Source: RDXT01 sp033765305 (lineage in GTDB: Bacteria > Bacteroidota > Bacteroidia > J057). From it: a DNA stretch of 64,000 nucleotides. Location: positions 1-64,000 of the forward strand of contig JANRID010000016.1 in assembly GCA_033765305.1 (NCBI GenBank). The letters are read 5' to 3'. Shown piece by piece: positions 55,208-64,000 of the stretch; positions within the stretch are counted from its first letter, which is position 1; each line of letters opens with the position of its first letter. The notes beneath the pieces were generated by a model that saw only the letters and a list, made by a program, of their open reading frames with translations, was not told the DNA's origin and did no database searches. Both the position numbers and the translations under genes were made by a program.

Positions 55208-58200
55208 ATGCGCCCAGCCTTCCTGCGACTGCTGATATTTTGCTGCCTGCTCGGCCTGGTGCAGCGCACTGCCCTGCTGGGGCAGGTGGAAGTGAACTTG
55301 CGCCTGGCGCCCGGTGCGGGCGACCTGGCAGATCTGCTGCGCCGCAGCGGGGGAAGCACCCTGCTCCGGGCGGAGACCGATCCGCTGCTGGCGACATACG
55401 GATTCCTCTCCCAAACTCTCCGGGCCCGGGCTTTGTTGCAGGCGCCGCAGGCAGCAAACGATGCCTCCGGCCTCGACCGGGTTTTCACCCTCACCCTCAG
55501 CGGCAGCGACCCGCAGGCTGCGATCCAGGACCTGCTGGCCAGCGGCTGGGTGGAATTTGCCGAAGAAAACCGCAAGCTGCGCGTAGATGCCCTCACCCGG
55601 ACCGCTCTCACCCCCAACGACGACTCTCTGGCGGCGCAGTGGTACCTCAGCTATGTGCGTGCGCCCCAGGCCTGGGACCGCAGCACCGGCAGCCCCGCGG
55701 TGCGCATCGGCATCATCGACACGGGGCTGGACTACGGGCACCCGGAATTTCAGGGGCAGCTGCACATCAATGCCGCCGAAGACGCCAACGGCAATGGCCG
55801 CTTCGAGCCCTGGCCGGCCTCCGAACTGCGCAACGGCCTCAGCGGCGACCTCGACGGCACCGACGCCGACCAGAACGGCTTCGCCGATGACGTCATCGGC
55901 TACGACTTCACCGACCAGCCCCGCAGCCCCTTCGGCGGCGACTACCTCGCCGAAGACCCCGATCCGCTGGACGACAACGCCCACGGCACGGTGGTGACCG
56001 GCGTCATCGCCGCCCGCATGGACAACCAATACGGCGGAGCCGGCCTCGCGCCGGGCTGCCGCATCACCGTGCTGCGCGCCTTCGCCGCCGACGGCTCCGG
56101 CGAGGACGACGATGTGGCCCGCGCCATCGTCTATGCCGCTGACAACGGCATCCCCATCCTCAACCTCAGCTTCGGCGATATTTTTCCCTCCATCCTCATG
56201 CACGAGGCCATCCGCTATGCCTACCGCAAGGGCGTAGTAATGGTCTGCTCCGCAGGCAACGGTACCGGCGACGAGCTGCACTATCCCTCCGGCTTCGACG
56301 AGGTGATTTCCGTATCGGCCTCTACCGCCGACTTCGCCAACCGCCGCGAGTACCTCTGGCCGCTGAGCAGCTACGGCCTGACCGTGGACCTCTGCGCTCC
56401 GGGTGCCGGTATTTTCACCACCACCCTCCGCGATACCTTGCCCGATGGCTCGGTGGCGGCATTTACCCGGGCCAACGGCACCAGTCTGGCTGCGCCGATG
56501 GTCACGGCGGCTGCCGGGCTGCTCTTTTCGGCCACCGGACCCCGTACGCCCCAGCAGACCCGCGGCATCCTGACCAGCTCCGCCGACGATATTTCGGCGC
56601 CGGGCTGGGACCACCTCACCGGCGCAGGCCGCGTGAACCTGGAGCGCATGCTGCAGACGGTCGGCAACCCCCGGGTAGAGATCAGCGCCCCCGCCAACGA
56701 CGGCGGCAGCCCCCGCGATACCGTCTGGATCACCGGCTCCGTCGCAGAGCCGGAGCTGGTACATTTTTCCCTCGACTATCAGGCCGGGACAGAGGACACC
56801 GGCCCCTGGCAGCCCATCGTCGAGAACCAGCCGTATCAGGTCCTCGACGATACCCTGGGGCGATGGGTCCTCACCGGCCTGCCGGAGGGCGAGTACACCC
56901 TGCGCCTGCGTGTGGAGCGGAGCGACGGATTCACCTCCGAGGAGCGCATCCGGTTTGTGCGGGACAAAAGCGCGCCGCTGCTCAGCATCAGCCGCTCGGT
57001 GCCGGTCTGGGACAATCAGGTGCGCAAATGGATGGTGCTCTTCCGCGCCTCCGATCAGGCCGTGCATACCTTATATTACCGCCAGCCCGGCGAGCCGCAG
57101 TACCGCAGCCTCGTGTATGACCGGATCACCCGGAACGGCGATTTCCTGCTGGGGCCGGATCAGTTGGGGGCGGGCGAATGGGAAGCCTATATCGAATCCC
57201 GGAACCGGGCCGGGCTGGCCGGCCAATCTGCCCTCATGCAGTTCAGCTACGAGCCGGCCTACATTCCGCAGAACGGCTTCCGGCGGCTTCCGCACCGCCT
57301 GCCGATGGGCCGCCTGCTGGACCGCAGCTTCGACTTTGACGGCGACGGGCTCCGCGAAGCGGTCATGAGCGAGTACGACGCCCAGCTGAGCTTTGGGCGG
57401 CTGAAGTTCTATGAATTCAACGGCCAGCAGTTCGTAGCGGCAGACTCGGTGGCTGCCCGCCGCGTCCTCATTCCCAAGGACGTGCGGGACAGCGACGGCG
57501 ACGGGCTGATGGAGCTCTTCGCCTCCGTCAACGACTCAGCCTACATCTACGAGCAGGCCGGCGCCGGGCTGTTTCCCAAGGCGGAAGTGTACAAAAACGA
57601 GGGCAACAAGCTCTACGCAGCGCAATGGGCCCAGGCAGACGCCGACCCGGATCTGGAGCTGGTCTTCAAGGACGAGCGCGATTATTTCGTGTTCGACCGT
57701 GCCGGCGGAAGCTGGCAGCAGCGCGCGCGGCTGGCGGATATCACCCCGGATTATACCGGATCGGTAGCGCCGCGCATCGCCGAGGGCGACTTCGACGGCG
57801 ACGGAAAGCGGGAAATCGCCTTCGGCGATTTCGACGGCGATTTCGTGATCTACGAATACAACGGCAGCACCTACGAAGCTATTTTCGCCGATACGACAGC
57901 GCTCACCAAATCGGGCAATTTCCTCACTGCCGGCGATTTCGACGGCGACGGGCGGCAGGAGCTGTTTGTGGCGGTGCACAGCTCCGCCCTGCGCAATGCC
58001 GACTTCGAGTACGATACCCCCCATCTCTGGCTGCGGGTGTTCAAGTCCACGGGCGACAACCGGTTCGAAGCTGTGTGGGAGGACTTCCTGTACGACCTCG
58101 ATACCGACCCGTACAATGCAGCTACCGCCGGCAACCTGGACGCCGATCCGGCGGATGAGCTGGTATTCACCACCTTTCCCCGCACCTACCTGCTCGACTA

Positions 58201-59512
58201 CAGCGGCGGCGCCTACGGCCTGCGCTGGTTTCAGTATGGCGCGCTGGCCACGCACCATATCATCGCCGACTTCGACGGCAACGGCATTCAGGAGCTGGGC
58301 CTGGGCCGGGGGGACTCGACCCTGTTTTATGAGCGGGATGTGCTGTATGCCGGCCCGCAGCCGGTGCAGTGGCTGGATGGAGTCGTCCTGGGGCCCGATG
58401 CGGTCCGGCTGAGCTGGCCGGCGGCGCCTGGCGCCACCGGCTACGAGATCTGGCGGGTTCCGGACCCGGAATTCAACACCCAGGCGGTGGTGATCGGGCC
58501 GGTAGGCGAGACCCAGTGGACGGATACCGGCCTGGAGGCCGGCAAGCCGTATCTGTACGTGCTGCGCTCCGCCAATCCGGCGCTGAGCCCGCCGCTGAGC
58601 GGCTTCGGGGCGGCGATTGTGCTGCGTCCGCATGCGCGTCCGCGCATCGACAGTGCGCGGGCGGCAGGCCCCCGGCAGGCGGAGGTGTGGTTCAGTTATC
58701 CGGCGGCAGGCCGCCCGGAGGACCGGGACCGCATCCTGCTCAACGGCCAGCACCGGCCTGCGGCCCTCATCGGCGGCGGCAGCCGCAAGCTGCTGCTGGC
58801 TTTTCTCGACCCGTTTGCGCCCGGCGAGCAGGTGCTGCGCTTCGACAGCACCTTCACCGATGCCGATCTGGCGCCGCTGGACCCGGCGAGCCGGGAGGTG
58901 CGCTTCACCTACGAGCCCGAGGCCGGCGAGGCGCTCTACCTCACCCGCTGGCGCGTGCTGACAGACAAATCGGCGGAGCTGACCTTTAACTATCCCCTCG
59001 ACGAAGCCGGCGCGCTGGATACCGCGCATTACCGGCTGGCGCCGGTGGGCGGCATCGATTCGGTAACCTGGGCCTCCGATGCGCGGGATGCCGTGCAGGT
59101 GCATATCCGGCAGGCGCGCTTCGGCGCGCTGGGCTATCCGCTGTCCGTGACGGTGACGGATCTGTGCAGCATCAATGACCTCTGCCTGGGCACAGAAGGC
59201 AATACGGCGACCTTTTCCGCCCACAAAGCCGATCTTTCGGAGGTATTTGCCTATCCCAATCCGGTGCGCAGCAACGAAGTTGTGCAGGGCATGCGCTTCG
59301 CCAACCTGACCCGGCAGGCGACCGTGGAGGTGTTTACCGTATCCGGGCGGCGGGTGACTACCCTGGAAGAGCGCGACGGCGACGGCGGCCTCGAATGGAA
59401 CCTGCTGGACGAAGGCGGGCGGCGGATCAAGCCGGGGATTTACGTGTACCGGGTTTCGGTGGAAGACGGAGCGGTGGAGGAATTTGTGGGCAAATTCACG
59501 GTCGTGGACTAG
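55208..59512 (+). CDS. T9SS-exported subtilisin-like protease with FG-GAP repeats
   Basis: The 1434-residue protein has a signal peptide (about 1-26), a propeptide-like region, and an S8 peptidase domain whose triad is Asp 171 (IGIIDTGLDYGHP), His 259 (DNAHGTVVTG) and Ser 426 (NGTSLAAPMV), with the oxyanion Asn in CSAGNG. It continues with an Ig-like segment (about 490-590), FG-GAP/VCBS motifs (FDFDGDGLREAV, GDFDGDGKREIAFGDFDGD, GDFDGDGRQELFV), a fibronectin type III-like module (about 1055-1140) and further beta-rich modules. It ends in a T9SS type A sorting domain: YPNPVRSNEVVQG through GRRIKPGIYVYRVSVEDG. It is probably a surface or secreted protease. It is divergent from the export operon. 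Confidence 0.94.
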   Translation: MRPAFLRLLIFCCLLGLVQRTALLGQVEVNLRLAPGAGDLADLLRRSGGSTLLRAETDPLLATYGFLSQTLRARALLQAPQAANDASGLDRVFTLTLSGSDPQAAIQDLLASGWVEFAEENRKLRVDALTRTALTPNDDSLAAQWYLSYVRAPQAWDRSTGSPAVRIGIIDTGLDYGHPEFQGQLHINAAEDANGNGRFEPWPASELRNGLSGDLDGTDADQNGFADDVIGYDFTDQPRSPFGGDYLAEDPDPLDDNAHGTVVTGVIAARMDNQYGGAGLAPGCRITVLRAFAADGSGEDDDVARAIVYAADNGIPILNLSFGDIFPSILMHEAIRYAYRKGVVMVCSAGNGTGDELHYPSGFDEVISVSASTADFANRREYLWPLSSYGLTVDLCAPGAGIFTTTLRDTLPDGSVAAFTRANGTSLAAPMVTAAAGLLFSATGPRTPQQTRGILTSSADDISAPGWDHLTGAGRVNLERMLQTVGNPRVEISAPANDGGSPRDTVWITGSVAEPELVHFSLDYQAGTEDTGPWQPIVENQPYQVLDDTLGRWVLTGLPEGEYTLRLRVERSDGFTSEERIRFVRDKSAPLLSISRSVPVWDNQVRKWMVLFRASDQAVHTLYYRQPGEPQYRSLVYDRITRNGDFLLGPDQLGAGEWEAYIESRNRAGLAGQSALMQFSYEPAYIPQNGFRRLPHRLPMGRLLDRSFDFDGDGLREAVMSEYDAQLSFGRLKFYEFNGQQFVAADSVAARRVLIPKDVRDSDGDGLMELFASVNDSAYIYEQAGAGLFPKAEVYKNEGNKLYAAQWAQADADPDLELVFKDERDYFVFDRAGGSWQQRARLADITPDYTGSVAPRIAEGDFDGDGKREIAFGDFDGDFVIYEYNGSTYEAIFADTTALTKSGNFLTAGDFDGDGRQELFVAVHSSALRNADFEYDTPHLWLRVFKSTGDNRFEAVWEDFLYDLDTDPYNAATAGNLDADPADELVFTTFPRTYLLDYSGGAYGLRWFQYGALATHHIIADFDGNGIQELGLGRGDSTLFYERDVLYAGPQPVQWLDGVVLGPDAVRLSWPAAPGATGYEIWRVPDPEFNTQAVVIGPVGETQWTDTGLEAGKPYLYVLRSANPALSPPLSGFGAAIVLRPHARPRIDSARAAGPRQAEVWFSYPAAGRPEDRDRILLNGQHRPAALIGGGSRKLLLAFLDPFAPGEQVLRFDSTFTDADLAPLDPASREVRFTYEPEAGEALYLTRWRVLTDKSAELTFNYPLDEAGALDTAHYRLAPVGGIDSVTWASDARDAVQVHIRQARFGALGYPLSVTVTDLCSINDLCLGTEGNTATFSAHKADLSEVFAYPNPVRSNEVVQGMRFANLTRQATVEVFTVSGRRVTTLEERDGDGGLEWNLLDEGGRRIKPGIYVYRVSVEDGAVEEFVGKFTVVD

Positions 59513-59742
59513 GCCCCGCAGACAGGAGTGCCGGATCTCCGATTATTTGCCGGCTGAAATAACGGGATTGGGGAACAACCCTGCCCGAAGCACCTGACCC
59601 TGTGCTGCGTAACGTGCGCATAATATTGCAACGAATTGAAAACTAAACACTTGATCAATATTGATTGTCTGCGTTACGGTTCCGTAATGTAAAGTTAACC
59701 GTAATTTCTTCGGGTCTTTACGCTGGCAGAATCTGCGCGGCC

Positions 59743-59750
59743 CACCTTTG
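59743..59750 (+). promoter_or_regulatory. Possible -7 box for susCD
   Basis: CACCTTTG matches TAnnTTTG at seven of eight positions, with TTTA about 22 bases upstream. It would give a leader of about 190 bases before susC. Confidence 0.4.
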
Positions 59751-59805
59751 CGCCATAGCTGGAAGGTAGCCTTGGCTCAATCTCACATGATCAGGTAACG
59801 CAAAC

Positions 59806-59835
59806 AAGCCGGAATTGCTGCAACAATTCCGGCTT
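59806..59835. other. 12-bp perfect hairpin in the susC leader
   Basis: AAGCCGGAATTG pairs with CAATTCCGGCTT around a CTGCAA loop. Only three T residues close the stem (59834-59836), so it is not a good terminator. It lies 110 bases before the susC ATG and may act as a leader RNA structure. Confidence 0.65.
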
Positions 59836-59945
59836 TCGAGGTTGAACCGCCTGTCCTCCGCTGAGCTTTCGACGTCCCGCCGGAAACGATGGGCAGTTCT
59901 TTCTGAACCAAACTCAACCGAATCGGTCCAAACGTATTCCAAACT

Positions 59946-62900
59946 ATGCATTTCTCTCTACAAATGAAAGCGCAAGGCCTGAACCGCGGCATGATCCGTG
60001 CGTTCAGCCTGCTGGCCTTGCTGGCCTGCATGCTGCAGCCGGTGCTGGCGCAGCAGCGTACGATCAGCGGCAAGGTAACGTCTGCTTCCACGGGCGAGGC
60101 GCTCAACGGCGCCAGTGTCATCGTCAAGGGCACCACGAGCGGCGCCATCACGGATGCGCAGGGCATGTACCGGGTTTCTGCCCCTGCACAGGCCGACACC
60201 CTGGTGGTGTCGTTCCTCGGCTTCGAGCGCATGATGATCGCCATCGGCGGCCGCAGCACGGTGGATATCTCCCTGACGGAAGAAGAAAAGCAGCTCGAAG
60301 AGGTGATCATCACGGCACTGGGGGTAGCCCGTGCAGAGAAGGCGCTCGGCTATGCTGTGCAGGAAGTGGACGGCGCCAGCCTGACCAAGGCGCGCGAAAC
60401 CAACCTCGCTACGGCCCTGGCCGGCAAGGTGGCCGGCGTGACGGTAGTCGGTACGCCCTCCGGCGTCGGCAGCTCCGCCCGCATTACCATCCGCGGCGAG
60501 AAGTCGCTGGATATCAACAAAAACCAGCCCCTCTATGTGATTGACGGGGTGCCGATCCTGAATGAATTCCTCGGCTCTTCGGGCCGCAGCCGCCAGGAAG
60601 CCGACTACGGCAACCCGGCCCAGGCCATCAACCCCGACGACATCGAGAGCATCACCGTGCTGAAAGGCGCCAACGCTTCGGCCCTCTACGGCTCCCGCGC
60701 CGCCAACGGTGTGATCCTCATCACCACCAAAAGCGGCAAAAACACCAAGGGCATCGGCGTGACGATCAACTCCACGACCTCTTTCGAGACCCCCCTGGTG
60801 CTGCCCGAATACCAGAACGTGTACGGCCAGGGCCTGAACGGCGAGTTCAGCTTCCTCGACGGCAACGGCGGCGGCCTCCGCGACGGGGTGGACGAAAGCT
60901 GGGGCCCGAAAATGGAGGGCCAGCTGATCCCGCAGTTCGACTCGCCCCGCCTGCTCAACGGCCAGGAAACCGGCCTGCGCGGTGCAGATATTTTCTCCCC
61001 CGGTGTGGCGGGCACTACCATTCAGCCCACCCCCTTCCTGCCCCAGCCGAACAATGTGCGCGATTTCTTCGAGACGGGACGCACGCTGACCAACAACGTC
61101 GCCCTGACCGGTGCCAGCGAGCGCGGCAACTTCCGCCTCTCCTACACCAACCTCGATCAGATCGGCATGGTGCCCAACACGGACATCCGCCGCAACACCC
61201 TCTCGCTCAACACGAGCTACAACCTGACCAACAAGTTCTCGGTGAGCGCGGTGGTGAACTACATCAAAACCGACTCCGACAACCGCCCGAACAACAGCTA
61301 CGGTACGGAAAACATCATGTACCTCTTCAACTGCTGGCTGGGCCGGAGCGTGGACTTCGCGACGCTGCGCGATTACTGGCAGGTGGGCCAGGAAGGCCGC
61401 CGTCAGTACAACTTCAACTACAACTACCACGACAACCCGTACTTCAACCTGTTCGAGAATACGAACAGCCAGAATGCCAACCGCATGTTCGGCAACCTGA
61501 TCCTGAAGTACCAGTTCGCCGACTGGCTCAACCTGCAGGTGCGCACCGCTACGGACTTCAACAGCGAACTGCGCACCCGCCGCCGTGCCTTCAGCACCCA
61601 GCGCTTCCCCTTCGGCAGCTACGGCGAGGAGAACATCTACTCCGAGGAAACCAACACGGACGTCCTGCTGAACTTCAACAAGAGCTTCGGCGACTTCGGC
61701 CTGACGGCCTCGCTCGGCGCCAACCGCATGAACCGCGCCCTGCAGGTGGTGGAAGTCTTCGCTCCGCAGCTCCTGATCCCCGGCATCTACAGCCTCGCCA
61801 ACACCCGTGTGGAGCTGCAGAGCAGCCAGTACGGCAGCCGCGAGAGCATCAAGCAGATCCTGAGCGCCTACGGCTTTGCCGGCATTTCCTACCGCAACGC
61901 CATCTTCCTCGATGTGACGGCCCGCAACGACTGGTCGAGCGCCCTGCCTGCCGGCAGCAACTCCTACTTCTATCCCTCGGCTTCGCTGAGCGTAGTGCTG
62001 AGCGACCTCGTGAAGCTGCCTGAAGTGCTGTCCTTCGTCAAACTGCGCGGCGGCGTGGCACAGGTGGGCAATGACACCGACCCCTACCAGCTCCTGCAGG
62101 CCTTCGGCGCTGCCGGCAACTTCGGCACCTTCCGGATCCAGTCCGAAGCCAGCCGCCTGGCCAACCCCGATCTGAAGCCTGAAATCTCCACCTCCGTCGA
62201 GGCTGGCGCCGACGTGCGCCTCTTCAAAGGCCGCGTAGGGCTGGACTTCACCTTCTACAACATCAACAGCCGCAACCAGATCCTGCTGGATTTCCCGCTC
62301 TCCATCACCACGGGCTACAACTCCCGCGTGATCAACGCCGGCAACATCCGCAACTGGGGCTACGAAGCCATGCTGAATGTGGTGCCGGTGCAGCTGAACA
62401 ACGGCCTGAAGTGGGACCTGAACTTCAACTTCTCGGCGAACCGCAGCGAGGTGATCGAGCTGACCGACGAAATCCAGAACTACGTGCTGGCCAGCCGCTA
62501 TGTGACGGTGGAAGCCCGTGTAGGCCAGCGCATGGGCGAGATGTACGGCATCGGCTACGAGCGGGTGCAGAGCACCAACCCGGCTGCCAAGTACTACGAT
62601 CCGACCGGCGAATTTGAAGGCCAGATCGTGCTGGACGGCCGCGGCCGCCCGGTGCGCACCTCGACCCGCATCCCGCTGGGCAACTACAACCCCGACTGGC
62701 TTCTGGGCATTCAGAACTCCTTTGAGTTCAAAGGCATCAGCCTCGGCTTCCTCTTCGACATCCGCCAGGGCGGCCGCGTGTACTCGCACACCCAGACGGT
62801 GGGCCGCGAAGGAGGCCAGATCATCGAGACTCTCGAAGGCCGCGCAGACGGCTACGACCTGACCAAGGAAGGCAACGGGGTGTACTTCGACGGGGTGTTT

Positions 62901-63287
62901 GTCTCCACCGGTGCCGGCGGCGAGAACGTCTTCACGCCGAACGATCCCTCCGTCAACCAGACCGCGATCAAGCTCTCTGCCCGCGAATACCACTCCGCCA
63001 TCACCCAGGGCCGCAGCCTCATCGAAGGCATGATGTACGACGCTTCCTTCACCAAGCTGCGTGAAGTCCGCATCGGCTACACCCTGCCCAACTCGATCTT
63101 CGGCAAGACCTCCCTGCGCAACGTGCAGATCTCTGCCGTAGGCCGCAACCTCTTCGTCTGGTCGCAGGTGCCCCACATCGATCCGGAAAACGCTTCCGTG
63201 GCCGGCGGCACCCTCATCCCCGGCGTCGAGTCTGTGTCCATCCCCTCTGCCCGCAGCTTCGGCTTCAACCTCAGCCTGAACCTCTGA
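59946..63287 (+). CDS. SusC/RagA-family TonB-dependent outer membrane transporter
   Basis: The 1113-residue product has a signal peptide, a CarboxypepD_reg-like domain (about 40-120: ISGKVTSASTGEALNGASVI), a plug (about 140-265) with the family signature LYVIDGVP and ESITVLKGANASALYGSRAA, and a large 22-strand barrel ending FGFNLSLNL. It imports oligosaccharides, peptides or other large nutrients with the help of its SusD lipoprotein, driven by TonB. The TonB-box area is about 125-140. No STN domain is seen, so it is not linked to an anti-sigma factor. An internal Met at 59970 (MKAQGLNRG) is an alternative start. Codons are strongly C/G-ending, suggesting high expression. Substrate not predictable. 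Confidence 0.95.
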   Translation: MHFSLQMKAQGLNRGMIRAFSLLALLACMLQPVLAQQRTISGKVTSASTGEALNGASVIVKGTTSGAITDAQGMYRVSAPAQADTLVVSFLGFERMMIAIGGRSTVDISLTEEEKQLEEVIITALGVARAEKALGYAVQEVDGASLTKARETNLATALAGKVAGVTVVGTPSGVGSSARITIRGEKSLDINKNQPLYVIDGVPILNEFLGSSGRSRQEADYGNPAQAINPDDIESITVLKGANASALYGSRAANGVILITTKSGKNTKGIGVTINSTTSFETPLVLPEYQNVYGQGLNGEFSFLDGNGGGLRDGVDESWGPKMEGQLIPQFDSPRLLNGQETGLRGADIFSPGVAGTTIQPTPFLPQPNNVRDFFETGRTLTNNVALTGASERGNFRLSYTNLDQIGMVPNTDIRRNTLSLNTSYNLTNKFSVSAVVNYIKTDSDNRPNNSYGTENIMYLFNCWLGRSVDFATLRDYWQVGQEGRRQYNFNYNYHDNPYFNLFENTNSQNANRMFGNLILKYQFADWLNLQVRTATDFNSELRTRRRAFSTQRFPFGSYGEENIYSEETNTDVLLNFNKSFGDFGLTASLGANRMNRALQVVEVFAPQLLIPGIYSLANTRVELQSSQYGSRESIKQILSAYGFAGISYRNAIFLDVTARNDWSSALPAGSNSYFYPSASLSVVLSDLVKLPEVLSFVKLRGGVAQVGNDTDPYQLLQAFGAAGNFGTFRIQSEASRLANPDLKPEISTSVEAGADVRLFKGRVGLDFTFYNINSRNQILLDFPLSITTGYNSRVINAGNIRNWGYEAMLNVVPVQLNNGLKWDLNFNFSANRSEVIELTDEIQNYVLASRYVTVEARVGQRMGEMYGIGYERVQSTNPAAKYYDPTGEFEGQIVLDGRGRPVRTSTRIPLGNYNPDWLLGIQNSFEFKGISLGFLFDIRQGGRVYSHTQTVGREGGQIIETLEGRADGYDLTKEGNGVYFDGVFVSTGAGGENVFTPNDPSVNQTAIKLSAREYHSAITQGRSLIEGMMYDASFTKLREVRIGYTLPNSIFGKTSLRNVQISAVGRNLFVWSQVPHIDPENASVAGGTLIPGVESVSIPSARSFGFNLSLNL

Positions 63288-63298
63288 TTCCTGTCTGA

Positions 63299-63325
63299 TC
63301 CGGGCCGGTCTCCGGCCGGCCCGGA
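63299..63325. other. Hairpin between susC and susD
   Basis: TCCGGGCCGG pairs with CCGGCCCGGA (10-bp stem, 7-nt loop), followed by GGTTTCTT. It may be a partial terminator or an mRNA-stabilising structure adjusting SusC:SusD ratios. Confidence 0.6.
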
Positions 63326-63361
63326 GGTTTCTTCAGGTTTCAATCCTTATCCCTTACCAAC

Positions 63362-64000
63362 ATGAAGTTTCAATTCCTGAAAATAACCGCCCTCGCCGCT
63401 GTGCTGATTGCCTTCACCGGCTGCGAGGAAGAATTCGAGCGGATCAACACCAATCCGAACGTATTCGTCACCAGCACCCCGGACCTGCTGCTGCCCGGCG
63501 TGATCAACAACGTCTGCGGCGAAGTGCTCGGCACCGGCTGGAGCTACGGCAACATCGTGATCCAGCATACGGCCAAGATCCAGTTCGTGAACGAAGACCG
63601 CTACGCCTGGGGCGAAGTGAACGGCATCTGGAACAGCGTGTACAGCAACATGCGCAATGTGAACAGCCTGCTGAAAATTGCCGAAGACAACAAGCAGAAC
63701 AACTACAAGGCTGTAGGCCTCATCCTGAAGTCCTGGATGTACTCGCTGCTGACCGACACCTACGGCGATGCGCCCTACTCCCAGGCCACCCAGGCCAAGG
63801 AAGGCGTCAACTTCCCGGTATACGATACGCAGGAAGCCATCTACAACGGCATTCTGGCTGATCTGGAAGAAGCAAACGGCCTGCTGGGCACCTCCACCGA
63901 GACCATCGGCGGCGACATCCTCTTCGGCGGCGACCGCACCAAGTGGAAGAAACTGGCCAACTCCCTGCGCCTGCGCGCCCTGATGCGCATCTCCGGCAAG
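63362..64000 (+). CDS. SusD/RagB-family surface lipoprotein (cut by window edge)
   Basis: The first 213 codons are present. A lipoprotein signal ends AFTGC (Cys 21) and is followed by EEEFE, an acidic stretch of the kind known as a lipoprotein export signal for surface exposure in Bacteroidota. The SusD-like pattern follows: FERINTNPNVF, LLLPGVINNVCGEV, the helical TPR-like part (IWNSVYSNMRNVNSLLKIAE) and SWMYSLLTDTYGDAPYSQA. This resembles the SusD-like-2 type. It would cap the SusC barrel and bind substrate. It starts 74 bp after susC. Confidence 0.93.
   Translation, partial: MKFQFLKITALAAVLIAFTGCEEEFERINTNPNVFVTSTPDLLLPGVINNVCGEVLGTGWSYGNIVIQHTAKIQFVNEDRYAWGEVNGIWNSVYSNMRNVNSLLKIAEDNKQNNYKAVGLILKSWMYSLLTDTYGDAPYSQATQAKEGVNFPVYDTQEAIYNGILADLEEANGLLGTSTETIGGDILFGGDRTKWKKLANSLRLRALMRISGK

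Larger units (their letters stand above)
59513..59945. other. Intergenic and leader region before susC
   Basis: The 433 bp hold an AT-rich core (about 59575-59720) with the 15-mer GTTAACCGTAATTTC (59694-59708), the short palindrome TTACGGTTCCGTAA, a possible -7 box and a strong hairpin at 59806-59835. No gene is seen. Confidence 0.6.

Noticed and set aside
59958..63176. A 1072-codon open frame opposite susC
   Set aside because: Long antisense frames arise from strong GC3 bias in highly expressed genes; no signal peptide or domain is seen.

Overview
The window is GC-rich (above about 60% G+C by eye), densely coding DNA from a member of the Bacteroidota. The evidence is a SusC/SusD pair, a PorW/SprE-type lipoprotein of the type IX secretion system (T9SS), two large secreted proteins ending in T9SS sorting domains, a GldA/GldF/GldG-type ABC system, a LytTR regulator, a hybrid sensor kinase with a periplasmic propeller, few Shine-Dalgarno sequences, and -7 boxes of the Bacteroidetes form TAnnTTTG. 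The high GC and gene set would fit a Saprospiria/Lewinella-like or related lineage; this placement is inference. No rRNA, tRNA, CRISPR array, prophage or intact insertion sequence was seen.

Layout. 1-1.2 kb: repeat-rich DNA and a 3'-truncated AAA-type ATPase. 1.3-9.1 kb: a secreted VPS10/BNR-repeat protein, an unknown secreted protein, mannonate dehydratase, a glycosyltransferase, a small protein and RNase HII. 9.2-16.7 kb: a small protein with a T9SS FG-GAP cargo, an MBL-fold hydrolase and a giant hybrid kinase. 16.9-21.5 kb: trxB, cysQ, polysaccharide deacetylase, HMG-CoA lyase and proB. 21.5-26.3 kb: a LytTR regulator and PorW/SprE, divergent from M23 peptidase and bactofilin. 26.3-32.4 kb: an F-type ATP synthase operon (atpZ-I-B-E-F-H-A-G) without beta and epsilon. 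32.6-37.5 kb: 2-oxoglutarate dehydrogenase E1 and dxs. 37.8-42.0 kb: gldA-gldF-gldG-DUF4340. 42.1-47.1 kb: a small secreted protein, a thioredoxin-SPOR fusion, an ABC exporter, a serine hydrolase and a possible 35-residue secreted peptide. 47.4-49.5 kb: glycogen debranching enzyme. 49.6-55.0 kb: a leftward ABC/HlyD/TolC export operon followed by a secreted coiled-coil protein. 55.2-59.5 kb: a T9SS-exported subtilase. 59.9 kb to the end: a SusC/SusD pair, with SusD cut by the window edge.

Cell-envelope and secretion functions dominate. PorW would serve the T9SS that exports the FG-GAP protein and the subtilase; bactofilin and the M23 peptidase are probably a wall-shaping pair; SusCD imports a polymer or oligomer. 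The most unusual points are the tripartite exporter whose ATPase lacks a canonical LSGGQ, catalytic Glu and H-loop His; a G-rich palindromic repeat inserted in frame in the signal peptide of its TolC partner; an atpE gene flanked by its own promoter-like box and terminator inside the ATP synthase operon; and the promoter-driven 35-residue secreted peptide at 46989-47096.
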